Assembly: GCF_007970185.1 (NCBI RefSeq) | Contig: NZ_CP042431.1 | Coordinates: 5,022,001 to 5,086,000, forward strand | Length of the DNA: 64,000 nt | From: Pseudobacter ginsenosidimutans | GTDB taxonomy: Bacteria; Bacteroidota; Bacteroidia; Chitinophagales; Chitinophagaceae | Direction of reading: 5' to 3' | In this document: piece after piece, positions 1-8,721 of the stretch | Layout: each line of letters opens with the position of its first letter | How positions within the stretch are numbered: position 1 is the first letter of the stretch | The notes under the pieces: model-generated | Seen by the model: the letters and a program-made list of their open reading frames with translations, nothing else | Database searches by the model: none | Told to the model about the DNA's origin: nothing | Position numbers and translations under genes: made by a program

Positions 1-1227
1 GGCAGCCGGTTTGAACAATGCCGGATCCACCTGTAGCATTTTTGCTTTCAGGCCGGCAATCTGTTGCAAGGTTTTTCCTGGATATTTTCTGAAGAGGCTG
101 CTGTCAGTTTTTTGGATGCCATAATAGTACACATACTTAAAGTGGATATCTGATTTGAAACGCTGATAAGGCCACCATACTTTTTCCAGGTAAGTATTGC
201 GTGCGGCGGGTAGCCCAAAGTTTGCTTTCTGATCCAGGAGATTGGTGTACAGGGTTATTTCCAATGGACCCTCATTCAGCTCCCTGATGAGTTCCTGTGA
301 TCTTGGATGTATGCTGTGAAGTTGTTGTGCAGTGGTATCGAAGTATACATTGTTAGCCGGACGGGAAAAAACATAACCTGTCAGTACGCAGATCAGTATC
401 AGCGAAAGATAACGGCTCACCCTTACATACCAGACACGGCTTTCAGTGCCATGCTTCAGTCTTAATAAAGTAAATCCAATGAATGCGCAGATGATGAGAA
501 GATAATAAATGATATCGCTGGTGGTTATGAGCCCAGACAGCATATTGGTGATCTTATTGGAGATCGCTAAGAACCAGGTGATATCCCTGAAGAATTCATA
601 CTCCTGCCAGAGTGTTTGAATGCGTGACAACAGAAACAACACCGTAAAACTGGCCAGTGCCGATACGATCTGGTAACTGGTAAGGCTAGACATGAATACT
701 GCAATCGCAGTCAGGGCGCTGAGCAACAGGAACAAGCCCAGCAAACCAGAAAGGAGAGGAGGAAGATCAAGCGATCTGATATCAAAGAATCCAAGTACTA
801 TGAATATGCCGATGATGGCAACAAGGATGAAATTATACACCGTCAATCCCAGAAACTTACCCAGTACGATCTGCCTGAGTTTAACCGGCGATGAATACAA
901 GAGCCTGATAGTACCATTGTTGAATTCCTTGTTGATGACGCTCATCGCCAGCAGTGGAACAAACAGGTACAAGTATTTTAAGATCACAAAAAACAGCCCA
1001 CTTCCCAGGGTATTGTATATGTTTTTGGTGTAGGACTCATCAATATTATAAAAGAGAGGTTTGGGGTTATTTCTTTCCAGCATCTCGGTAGCTGCCGCAT
1101 ATCCCAACATTGGGTTTGTATAGAAGTAAGCTGTCATCACCAGCATGGTGAGCGCCAGGAACCAGCCAATCGGTGAATAGAACAGATGGCGGAGCTCGTT
1201 TTTGGCGATTTTGAAAATAATACGCAT
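1..1227 (-). CDS. GldF-GldG fusion ABC permease of locus 1 (3' end outside window)
   Basis: Inner-membrane part of an ABC transporter in which the ABC-2 type permease GldF and the auxiliary protein GldG form one chain. The gene is open from the ATG at 1227 to the window edge (409 codons), so the C-terminal part is missing. The start reads MRIIFKIAKNELRHLFYSP, matching the three complete paralogues in this window (770-781 aa). About six hydrophobic segments fill the first 240 residues, with the family marks LLYSSPV and GLITTSDIIYY. The GldG part begins around residue 270 and contains ITLYTNLLDQ, the usual entry to that domain. It lies 26 nt downstream of the GldA-like ATPase, its likely partner. 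GldFG proteins of this type belong to the GldA/F/G family known from gliding motility, but the SusCD context here argues for another substrate. By comparison with locus 2, a MutS-like pair may follow beyond the edge. Confidence 0.85.
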   Translation of the reverse strand, partial: MRIIFKIAKNELRHLFYSPIGWFLALTMLVMTAYFYTNPMLGYAAATEMLERNNPKPLFYNIDESYTKNIYNTLGSGLFFVILKYLYLFVPLLAMSVINKEFNNGTIRLLYSSPVKLRQIVLGKFLGLTVYNFILVAIIGIFIVLGFFDIRSLDLPPLLSGLLGLFLLLSALTAIAVFMSSLTSYQIVSALASFTVLFLLSRIQTLWQEYEFFRDITWFLAISNKITNMLSGLITTSDIIYYLLIICAFIGFTLLRLKHGTESRVWYVRVSRYLSLILICVLTGYVFSRPANNVYFDTTAQQLHSIHPRSQELIRELNEGPLEITLYTNLLDQKANFGLPAARNTYLEKVWWPYQRFKSDIHFKYVYYYGIQKTDSSLFRKYPGKTLQQIAGLKAKMLQVDPALFKPAA

Positions 1228-1253
1228 CAGAGTGATTTTACTTGCCTGGTAGA

Positions 1254-2174
1254 TTAGTGATTGGATTGGGATGATAATTGTTTGAACACATCATCCAGCA
1301 ATCCTTTGTCCTGACCGATTTCACGGAGTTTCCATCCTTGTTGTGCACTGGCATTGATCAGTCTGGCGTTCATCTCTTCATCACCATTGTAATGAATACG
1401 GACCTGTGAAGGATTGAGGAATTCTACGGATTCAACGCCTGGTATTTGCAGTAATGCTTCTTTGGATGGCGGGTTGTCGAATTTGACGAGTATGGCGTTT
1501 GCCTTCGTGTAATTGTTGAAAGCATCCATTGTATCGGAGAACACGATCCTCCCGCTCTCGATCATAATGATATCCCTGCAAAGCAGGTTGATCTCGGAAA
1601 GGATATGTGAGGATAATAAAACAGTGTGTTCGCGGGCAATTTCTTTGATCAGTTTTCTGGCTTCGATGATCTGGTTGGGATCAAGGCCGTTGGTGGGTTC
1701 ATCCATCACCACCAGTTTAGGCTTATGGATGATGGCCTGTGCAATGCCCACCCGTTGGCGATAACCACCTGAAAGATTTTTGATGAGGCGAGAGCTGATA
1801 TGAGACAGACCGCATTTGTCTTTCACTTCTTCAACAGCTTTCTTAATTTGCTTCTTATCAATTAGCCTGAGCTCTGCGCTGAAGACGAGGAATTCATCAA
1901 TGGTGAGATCGGTGTACAGTGGCGCCTGCTGCGGGAGAAAACCAATTTCCCTTTTTACAGCTTCGGGGTTCTTTCGTTTATTGATCCCATTTATGAATAC
2001 TTCTCCTTCGGTTTGATTCAGGGTGCCGCAGATGATATTCATGGTAGTGGATTTGCCGGCGCCGTTGGAACCCAACAGACCCACGATCCCATGCTCTGCA
2101 ATTTCAATATTGATATCCCGTATGGCCCATGCCCTGGAATAACGGTGGGATAGATTTTCTGCTTTTAAGATCAT
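1254..2174 (-). CDS. GldA-like ABC transporter ATPase, locus 1
   Basis: Cytoplasmic ATPase that should power the GldFG permease encoded 26 nt downstream. From the ATG at 2174 it is 306 aa and begins MILKAENLSHRY, the same start as the locus 2 paralogue. A longer frame to 2225 adds 17 residues with no family counterpart, so it was not used. Visible motifs are Walker A GSNGAGKST near residue 38, the Q-loop in GFLPQQAP, signature LSGGYRQRVG, Walker B LVVMDEPTNGLDPNQ and the H-loop in LSSHILSE. The roughly 90-residue C-terminal extension ends in GLLDDVFKQL, as in all three copies. Unlike loci 2 and 3, it is separated from its upstream gene by 128 nt holding a strong inverted repeat. Confidence 0.9.
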   Translation of the reverse strand: MILKAENLSHRYSRAWAIRDINIEIAEHGIVGLLGSNGAGKSTTMNIICGTLNQTEGEVFINGINKRKNPEAVKREIGFLPQQAPLYTDLTIDEFLVFSAELRLIDKKQIKKAVEEVKDKCGLSHISSRLIKNLSGGYRQRVGIAQAIIHKPKLVVMDEPTNGLDPNQIIEARKLIKEIAREHTVLLSSHILSEINLLCRDIIMIESGRIVFSDTMDAFNNYTKANAILVKFDNPPSKEALLQIPGVESVEFLNPSQVRIHYNGDEEMNARLINASAQQGWKLREIGQDKGLLDDVFKQLSSQSNH

Positions 2175-2207
2175 CACTTTATATTTACTGTGTTTGAAAT
2201 AGAACAA

Positions 2208-2282
2208 AAGGTCCCCCCTGATCAATGCAGCAGGCTGCTTTGACCGGTTATTGAATGCACTTCAAAAAACAGGGGAGACCTT
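2208..2282 (-). promoter_or_regulatory. Inverted repeat between the lipoprotein and ATPase genes of locus 1
   Basis: AAGGTCCCCCCTG at 2208-2220 pairs with CAGGGGAGACCTT at 2270-2282 (12 of 13 positions). The 49-nt loop carries a smaller GCAG/CTGC hairpin. Read on the minus strand, the closing arm ends CCTTTTG. The structure sits exactly between the outer-membrane genes and the ABC genes of locus 1, so it could be an attenuator or a partial terminator. That role is inferred. Confidence 0.45.
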
Positions 2283-2302
2283 ATTCCATGGCTATGAATA
2301 TT

Positions 2303-3283
2303 TTATTCAGGAAGTTTGAATCCGGCTTCCTGCGCGATGTTTCTGATGATGTTGAATTTTTTCAGGATGAATGCATCACCGGAATACAGAGCAGTGAACT
2401 CCTGTGCTGTGTAATAAAATGCCGCAGTGAGGAATGCCCGGCTGTCGTCCGCTTCCCTTGGAAGACAGGGATAGGTTATCTCCCTTGGACCTTCACCGGT
2501 TCCATACACTGTATATCGCAACAAGCCGGTTGGGCGTGGTGGTGGGATCATAGCCGGAGGAAGAAAAGTCAGCGGGTATCCGGAGTATACATCGATCCCC
2601 ATCGACTTGAAAAATTTAGCTTCAGCTCTCGATACACTGAAAAAATCCTTTTGCAGTTTATCACCGGCAACTTTAGTCAGCCGCCTTTCAGCAATACCTG
2701 CCAGTATGGAAGCTGCGTACATCTTTCTTTCTTCACTGTTCATGACTGTTACATCCTGCACGGAAATGCCAATGGTATTGAACCCATGCCAGCTGGTCCA
2801 GCCATGTGCCAGCTCCACCTGTTTCAACAACAAACTGGTATAAAATGTATCGATCAGGAAAATGCTCGGGATCACAAATTGGTCCGGTAGCCCCGGGAGT
2901 ACATTTTGTTTTACCAGGTCCAGTACAGCCGGAATATTTTCTTTATTGTCGATCAGTTTGAACTTGATATTGGCGAGATCCGATATCGAATATTCCAATG
3001 ATAATGTTACATAAGAATAGCGGGGGAGCTCACCCAGATCACTGATCCTTTTTCTGTGAATGGTGTCATTATAAAAGCTGGCAATGCCGGTGCTTTCATA
3101 GAACCCGTAACGTGCATGATCTGCGGGAACATCAGGATTGTCCTTAACGATAAAATAGTTCTCATCCTGTTCACTTGGGTCCAGTGTTTTTTCTTTGCGA
3201 CAGCCTGTTATCAATAACAGTCCTGCTGCCAGGCAGGGATATACTATCGATGCAACGGAATTCAACAATATATTTTGTTTCAT
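2303..3283 (-). CDS. SusD-adjacent lipoprotein resembling Mx1 metallopeptidases without the zinc motif
   Basis: Predicted lipoprotein of 326 aa from the ATG at 3283, with a hydrophobic leader and the lipobox LLLITGC. Further upstream ATGs exist (to 3316) but would put extra residues before the signal sequence. The body has the layout of the putative zinc-metallopeptidase lipoproteins (Mx1 type) that often follow SusD: ASFYNDTI near the start, a central HGWTSWHGFNTIG stretch, then a helix. Where that family carries HExxH, this protein has AASILAGIAERR, so it probably has no metallopeptidase activity. The paralogue at 41327-42298 shows the same replacement. It lies 36 nt downstream of susD and is probably an outer-membrane accessory of the SusCD pair. 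The family assignment rests on layout only. Confidence 0.6.
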   Translation of the reverse strand: MKQNILLNSVASIVYPCLAAGLLLITGCRKEKTLDPSEQDENYFIVKDNPDVPADHARYGFYESTGIASFYNDTIHRKRISDLGELPRYSYVTLSLEYSISDLANIKFKLIDNKENIPAVLDLVKQNVLPGLPDQFVIPSIFLIDTFYTSLLLKQVELAHGWTSWHGFNTIGISVQDVTVMNSEERKMYAASILAGIAERRLTKVAGDKLQKDFFSVSRAEAKFFKSMGIDVYSGYPLTFLPPAMIPPPRPTGLLRYTVYGTGEGPREITYPCLPREADDSRAFLTAAFYYTAQEFTALYSGDAFILKKFNIIRNIAQEAGFKLPE

Positions 3284-3319
3284 GATGATGAGCATTGAGG
3301 TGAATGATGAAATCACTGC

Positions 3320-4837
3320 TTATTGTTTCAGCGGACGGCCAGGCCTTGGTTCATTGATCAGCATTCCCCGGTTGAATTCGATCTCATCATTGGGAATAGG
3401 TACAATGTATGCAGCGGCATCCTGTGCATAAGGGCTCAGTTCGTAATAACCGATCTCAGTATATCCGCTGCCGGTATTTGCGTATGCCTTGTGTTTGATC
3501 GATTTGCTGAATGGGTATTTTGCATTTACTGCATACCGGCGAAGATCGAACCAGCGATGGAATTCAAAACAAAGATCCAGTCTGCGTTCCTCCCGGATAT
3601 TACTCATCAGTGCGGCGCCTTCCGTTGTGATGGCGGTCAGATCAGCAGGTTTGAACCTGTTCTTTCTTAATTCCTGTAAGCTGTTGCGGGCTTCTTCAAA
3701 CTGATCTGTTGAAGCCAGCGCTTCGGCCCGGTTCAGGTATACTTCGGAAATGCGGAGGAGAAAATTATCTGATGCGTCATTGGTGGTGGCATTGATGTTC
3801 TTCCTCTTTTTTGCCGCTTTCAGGTAACCTTTGCTGCTTTGTATAAAGAAAGCCTGTCTGCGCAGATCGGTAGGGGAATAGCTGGTAGCGAGCTCATCAG
3901 ACACGCGATAGAACGGGCTGCTGGCAGCATTGTCGCTCAGCCTCATGAGATCCGGAATAGCAGACCCGCCCATGGTAAAGATCACTTCAGTAGCAGAACG
4001 GGTGAGAAAATCATCCCCGGTTGTATGATTGTTGAGATCCTTTATCGGGTAACGTTGGGTATTGATCACTTTGTCTGCATATAAAACCGTCTTTTCATAA
4101 TTCCCTGTATAGAGATAAACCCTGCAGAGTAATGCCTGTGCCGCAGCCTGGTTGGCTCTTGACGTGGAGGTTTGATTGGCGCCTTCCAGTTCTTTTTCTG
4201 CATCCAGCAGATCGGCAATGATCTGATCATACACCTGCCTGGTACTGCTGCGTGCAATGAACTGATCCTTGATGGTTGGATCGGTTCTTAACGGCACGCC
4301 AAAATCAGTGCCCGCAGAAGAAGGATTGTATGGTTTTCCATATAAGTTCACCAATATGTAATAATACATGGCCCGGAGAAAATGAGCTTCCCCGGAGATC
4401 CTGTTCAATGCAGCGGCAGGTTCTCCTTTGTCTCTCAGATCAGGGATGCTTTGGAGAATAGTATTGATACGGGCGATCTTATTGTAGAGTCCAATAAAAT
4501 ATGGATCATTTGACTGTACAACTCCATTGATATCCATGCGTGGTTCTGCCTGCCAGTAATGAAATCCTGTATAACTGTAAGGGATAGCGCCGGCATTTTC
4601 TACCTTACCCATTTCTGCATCATCATCCATGGAATGGAAATAAGACTTGTTGATATCGCCGGGCTGATTCAAATACTTATAATAGGCATCTCCCACCAGC
4701 ACTTCATCCAGATCGGCAGCAGATTCAACGAAACTCTTGTTCTGGGAATAGGTAGATAAGAATTTCTTGCAGGAGCTGGTACTGATAAAAAACAAGCAAA
4801 GCAATGGGATCAATTTCCTGTTCATATATGTATGCAT
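3320..4837 (-). CDS. SusD/RagB-family outer-membrane lipoprotein, locus 1
   Basis: Surface lipoprotein that forms the lid of the SusC channel and helps capture the ligand. From the ATG at 4837 it is 505 aa, with a signal peptide and lipobox ending in STSSC followed by KKFL, the usual start of mature SusD proteins. The TPR-like helical fold is indicated by GEAHFLRAMYYYILVNLYGKPY, DQIIADLLDAEKEL and AAAQALLCRVYLYTGNY. The C-terminal block has LRISEVYLNRAEALA, EERRLDLCFEFHRWFDLRRY and a final PIPNDEIEFN. The start was chosen because the locus 2 homologue has an equivalent MHS start 10 nt after its susC stop, the same spacing as here. The ligand cannot be read from sequence. Confidence 0.93.
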   Translation of the reverse strand: MHTYMNRKLIPLLCLFFISTSSCKKFLSTYSQNKSFVESAADLDEVLVGDAYYKYLNQPGDINKSYFHSMDDDAEMGKVENAGAIPYSYTGFHYWQAEPRMDINGVVQSNDPYFIGLYNKIARINTILQSIPDLRDKGEPAAALNRISGEAHFLRAMYYYILVNLYGKPYNPSSAGTDFGVPLRTDPTIKDQFIARSSTRQVYDQIIADLLDAEKELEGANQTSTSRANQAAAQALLCRVYLYTGNYEKTVLYADKVINTQRYPIKDLNNHTTGDDFLTRSATEVIFTMGGSAIPDLMRLSDNAASSPFYRVSDELATSYSPTDLRRQAFFIQSSKGYLKAAKKRKNINATTNDASDNFLLRISEVYLNRAEALASTDQFEEARNSLQELRKNRFKPADLTAITTEGAALMSNIREERRLDLCFEFHRWFDLRRYAVNAKYPFSKSIKHKAYANTGSGYTEIGYYELSPYAQDAAAYIVPIPNDEIEFNRGMLINEPRPGRPLKQ

Positions 4838-4847
4838 GGCTATGTTT

Positions 4848-7800
4848 TTAGAAACTGAGGTTGATATTGAGCGCATATACAGGTCTGATTGAAAGATTGA
4901 TATTAGGAGCGGAGCCGGATTGTGAGGGATCCTGACCGCGTAGCGCTTTATTGGCGATTGTGAAAAGATTATTACCTGTGAGCCTTACAGTTGCTCCTTT
5001 TATACTCCATTTCTGACAAAGCTCCTTGTTGAACATATAAGCCAGCGAGATATTCTGCAATTTCAGGTAGTCTCCTGAAACCACACGCAGATCTGAATTA
5101 TCATACATCTGATAATAATCACTGGCAAAATTGTTCACCGCATTCAGATATGGCGCCATGCCCCACCAGGGCACCTGCCCTGATGCGTCATTGAGTTTTT
5201 TACCTTGAATGGCTGGTATATTGGTGTACACTTCATCGCCGGGAGATCGCCATCTGTTTACGAATTCCTTCCGCAGGTTTTGTTGTGAGCCGGGTCTGAA
5301 AGTACCATACTTACCAGAGGCGATTTGCAGCAGCCTTACTTTATTGCCGATACTATAGGTGAAGGTGATATCGAGCATCCAGTTGCGGTACACAAAACTA
5401 TTATTGATCCCTGCCTGTATTACAGGCTCTCTTCTGCCGGACTCCACCATTACCATTTCAAGCACCTGGTCCTTTGTCATTTTCTGGTACCGGGCAAATA
5501 GCTCGGCAGCTTTTTCAGGTTCTGCTCCGTAGAAGATCGGGTAACCATACTGGTGATCCAGGGACTTGAAGCGATAAGAATAAAAGGTGTTGATGGATTT
5601 GCCATTCACAGGCACACGGCCGTTCAGGTAATCCTCATAATTGATGGTGGCTGCATCTGCCATTACATTCCGGCTGTTCACGTTATTGTTGAGCAGAGTG
5701 TTGAATACCTGCGACATTTGTGGGTCGATCCGCCAGATAAATCCTCTCTTGTTACCCTTGCCCATATTATCGATGACCCTGAATTGCAGCGCAATTTCAA
5801 CGCCCTTGTTTTCCAGCACACCACCATTGACCACATAATTGCTGATACCGGTGATCCCGGATACTTTCTTGGAAAGGAAGGCATTGGTAGTTTTATTGTA
5901 GAAATAACTCAATGTGCCGCTGACCCTGCTTTGCAGGATAGAGAACCGCAGACTTCCATTATAGTCATACTTTTTTTCCCAACCCAGGCCGGGATTCGGA
6001 AAGGAGATGATATTGGATCCGTTGGTGAGATAATACGGATCCACGGATCCTCTTTTGATCACTGTATAGGGTGTGGATTGATCATCCGGCATATTCCCCT
6101 GAACGCCAAAAGAAAATGTCAGGGCCGCAAGATCGATCCATGACTGGCGGCGGAGCAGATCCTCATGCATATTCCATCTTCCGGAGAGTGCCCAGGTGGG
6201 CAGGAATTTTTCATTGCTTCTCGATCCAAATGCATTCGAGTACTCCTGACTGGTAGTGGCTGAAAATATGAACCGGTCGTTGAAAATATAGGAGGCCACC
6301 AGGAAGCTGCGCAATGAATTCTGTTTTCCTTTTGTGATGGTGCCGTTTCCGTTTTGCGACATCCAGCTGGCAAAGGCCGGATATTTCACCGGGTCAACGA
6401 TTGCAAAGCTATAACCACGACCGGGATAATAACCCCTGCTGGTAAGATCAAATGAATGAGTGTTGTTGGAAATCAGCTCGATGCCTGCATCTGCATTCAG
6501 TTGATGCAAATTCCGCCGGTCGAGCGACCTGTAAAAACTGATACGGCTATTGACCGTGTAATTCTGCCTCCGGGTGGTTTGCTGACGAAGTTGTCCTCCA
6601 AAGGGCATCACATTTAGTTTATCATCGAAAATCCCTTCCAGGGGTTTGTAGGCATTGTATTTCACCTGTGCAGCCCATTCTGTATTTTCTTCGAACCATG
6701 TTTGGTGATCGGCATTTCCACCAGTGTAGGCTAATGTGGAATTCCACTGAATGCCTTTGGCAATTTCATAAACGAGATTGGCCCTGGCGATGTATTCACT
6801 GTTCTCCACCAATTCACCGGTATGATCCATTTCATTGACGATATTCATCGATCTCAGATCATAATTGCGTGCGCTAATGGAAGTGGAAGAGCTGAGGGTG
6901 GAATAATAATAAAGGGAGCCGTCTTCATTGTACAAAGGAATGGCGCGGCTGGCTCCATATGCATAATTGAGCAGGCCGATTTCGGATGGTGTATATCTTC
7001 TTTTCCCTTTGTTGATCTCAAAACTGAGATCGGCCTTGAGTTTACCGTAACTGAGCAGCAGGTTGGCTGAACCAGTGTAGCGATCATTGGTTTCTTTTTT
7101 GATCACGCCCGGTTCGTTTTGATAGCCAAATGAAACACGATAACTGGCCGATGCAGTTCCTCCGCTGACACTCAATGTATGCGTAGTGGCAAACTGGTCC
7201 TGCATGGTGTTGCCGAGCCAGTCGGTATTGATCGTTTCTGCTCTGTCCACCAGTTTTTTGAATGTGTTGTAATCGATCCTTCCCTCGGAATAATCCAGCA
7301 TGGCTTTCTCGTAGGCTTCCAGTGCAACACCACGGATAGGGATCTTCTTGTCGATCATTTCCCTGGATACGTCTATTCTTTCCCGTGAGTTCATCATGTA
7401 CATCGATCTGTCTGTATACCTGGGTCTTTGTGTAAAGGATCCTGTTACATTGTAGTTCACAACAGGAGGGCCGGGCTTTCCTCTTTTGGTAGTGATCACA
7501 ATCACGCCATTGGCGGCTCTTACGCCGTACAGGGCAGCAGCGGTGGCATCTTTCAATACATCGATCTGATCGATGTCGTAAGGATTTAAACCGGAAATGG
7601 CATTGCCGAGCAGGTTCACAAAATCCGGGTCATTGATCCTGTCGGCCGGAATTGGAATTGGGTTGGTGCGGATGATCCCGTCCACTACCCAGAGTGGTTC
7701 GCGGGAACCGAGTACTGTAGAGGTTCCCCTGATCCGCAGTTTGGGTGCGGCGCCTGACTGACCGGAATTTTGCATATAGGTCAATCCGGGAATGCGACCT

Positions 7801-8588
7801 TCCAGCATTTTGTCTACGGTGTTGAAACCCGGCTGCATGATGGAATCCATCTTTACTGAACTAACGGAGCCGGTCAGGTATTTCTGTTTGATCTTCTGAT
7901 AGCCATTGTACACTACGGCATCGTCCAGTGTTTTGTCTTCCTGCATCATCCTGATCATGATGCGTGTACGACCATTCACATTTTCCTGATATTTCTTAAA
8001 ACCAACATAGCTGAAGATCAGAACGGCATTGGGGTCTATATCGCGAAACGTGAATTCTCCTTTCTGATCGGTTGCAGTGCCTGCCTGTGTTCCTTTGATG
8101 GTTACACTCACACCCGGCAGCGGATTCATATTATTGTCCAGCACCAGACCTGTAATATCGAGGCGCTGGATTTCGGGGAGCAGAGAGGATGCGTTTGGAG
8201 TTATTCCGGCTGGTGGCCCCGTAGCTTTCCGCGATAGAAAAACAGATTTGACAGACAGGGTGAAGTCAATGGGCTGGTCCCTGAATAATTCTTTCAGGAA
8301 TTGTTCAAGCGGGAGATCCTTGACCTGAAAAGTAACAGGCTTTACATTCTGCAATACATCATCGGTGTAAAGGAATACAAACCCAGTTTGCTTCTGCACC
8401 GTTGCAAATATGGCGGGAAGCGTTGCATTCTTAGCAGACAACGTAACTTTTTGAGAAATACCAGTAGCCGAAACCGTTAATGAAACAGCCGTCATTAATA
8501 CTACAGTTAGTTTCATAACCAACAGAGATTTGGTGAAATGAAAGGTACCCCCACGGGCAGCCCTTCCGCAATAAGCAGTAATTAGCAT
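4848..8588 (-). CDS. SusC/RagA-family TonB-dependent transporter with STN domain, locus 1
   Basis: Outer-membrane transporter of 1246 aa, partner of the SusD encoded 10 nt downstream. Domains in order: leader and signal peptide (about 1-45), STN domain (about 50-120), carboxypeptidase-regulatory-like domain (about 144-215), plug (about 225-373) with the SusC signature ALYGVRAANG, then the beta-barrel ending in NLSF. An STN domain marks transducers that signal to a FecR anti-sigma factor, and one is encoded just upstream. The start at 8588 (MLITAYCGRA) keeps a short basic lead before the signal peptide, as in the other two copies; an internal ATG at residue 25 (MKLTVV) is the alternative. The plug is close to that of the locus 2 protein. 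Confidence 0.95.
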   Translation of the reverse strand: MLITAYCGRAARGGTFHFTKSLLVMKLTVVLMTAVSLTVSATGISQKVTLSAKNATLPAIFATVQKQTGFVFLYTDDVLQNVKPVTFQVKDLPLEQFLKELFRDQPIDFTLSVKSVFLSRKATGPPAGITPNASSLLPEIQRLDITGLVLDNNMNPLPGVSVTIKGTQAGTATDQKGEFTFRDIDPNAVLIFSYVGFKKYQENVNGRTRIMIRMMQEDKTLDDAVVYNGYQKIKQKYLTGSVSSVKMDSIMQPGFNTVDKMLEGRIPGLTYMQNSGQSGAAPKLRIRGTSTVLGSREPLWVVDGIIRTNPIPIPADRINDPDFVNLLGNAISGLNPYDIDQIDVLKDATAAALYGVRAANGVIVITTKRGKPGPPVVNYNVTGSFTQRPRYTDRSMYMMNSRERIDVSREMIDKKIPIRGVALEAYEKAMLDYSEGRIDYNTFKKLVDRAETINTDWLGNTMQDQFATTHTLSVSGGTASASYRVSFGYQNEPGVIKKETNDRYTGSANLLLSYGKLKADLSFEINKGKRRYTPSEIGLLNYAYGASRAIPLYNEDGSLYYYSTLSSSTSISARNYDLRSMNIVNEMDHTGELVENSEYIARANLVYEIAKGIQWNSTLAYTGGNADHQTWFEENTEWAAQVKYNAYKPLEGIFDDKLNVMPFGGQLRQQTTRRQNYTVNSRISFYRSLDRRNLHQLNADAGIELISNNTHSFDLTSRGYYPGRGYSFAIVDPVKYPAFASWMSQNGNGTITKGKQNSLRSFLVASYIFNDRFIFSATTSQEYSNAFGSRSNEKFLPTWALSGRWNMHEDLLRRQSWIDLAALTFSFGVQGNMPDDQSTPYTVIKRGSVDPYYLTNGSNIISFPNPGLGWEKKYDYNGSLRFSILQSRVSGTLSYFYNKTTNAFLSKKVSGITGISNYVVNGGVLENKGVEIALQFRVIDNMGKGNKRGFIWRIDPQMSQVFNTLLNNNVNSRNVMADAATINYEDYLNGRVPVNGKSINTFYSYRFKSLDHQYGYPIFYGAEPEKAAELFARYQKMTKDQVLEMVMVESGRREPVIQAGINNSFVYRNWMLDITFTYSIGNKVRLLQIASGKYGTFRPGSQQNLRKEFVNRWRSPGDEVYTNIPAIQGKKLNDASGQVPWWGMAPYLNAVNNFASDYYQMYDNSDLRVVSGDYLKLQNISLAYMFNKELCQKWSIKGATVRLTGNNLFTIANKALRGQDPSQSGSAPNINLSIRPVYALNINLSF

Positions 8589-8599
8589 ACATTTGTGCT

Positions 8600-8653
8600 G
8601 TTTGGGTGAATAATAAGTAGTCTTGCTGGCTATGTTTGTTCATGTACCCAAAC
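8600..8653 (-). promoter_or_regulatory. Conserved long-range stem in the susC leader, locus 1
   Basis: Read on the minus strand, GTTTGGGT (8646-8653) can pair with ACCCAAAC (8600-8607) across 38 nt, ending 11 nt before the susC start. The locus 2 leader has the same two 8-mers 39 nt apart, although the sequence between them differs. That conservation suggests a leader RNA structure. One arm could instead be a conserved promoter or binding site. Confidence 0.45.
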
Positions 8654-8658
8654 ATCCG

Positions 8659-8688
8659 CCGCTTCGTGAGCAAGACGAAGCGGTTTTT
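8659..8688 (+). terminator. Hairpin with T-run antisense to the susC leader, locus 1
   Basis: CCGCTTCGT (8659-8667) pairs perfectly with ACGAAGCGG (8675-8683) around a 7-nt loop GAGCAAG and is followed by five T on the plus strand. All neighbouring genes are on the minus strand, so the terminator points against susC. This suits an antisense RNA that starts in the susC leader, as with the DonS-type RNAs of Bacteroides. Loci 2 and 3 have the same arrangement. Confidence 0.55.
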
Positions 8689-8721
8689 GCTTTCAGGCAC
8701 CAGGATAGGTAATAGCTTGAA

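Noticed and set aside
2255-2890. 211-codon plus-strand frame opposite the locus 1 lipoprotein gene
   Set aside because: The minus-strand frame has a lipobox and a paralogue; the plus-strand frame has neither.
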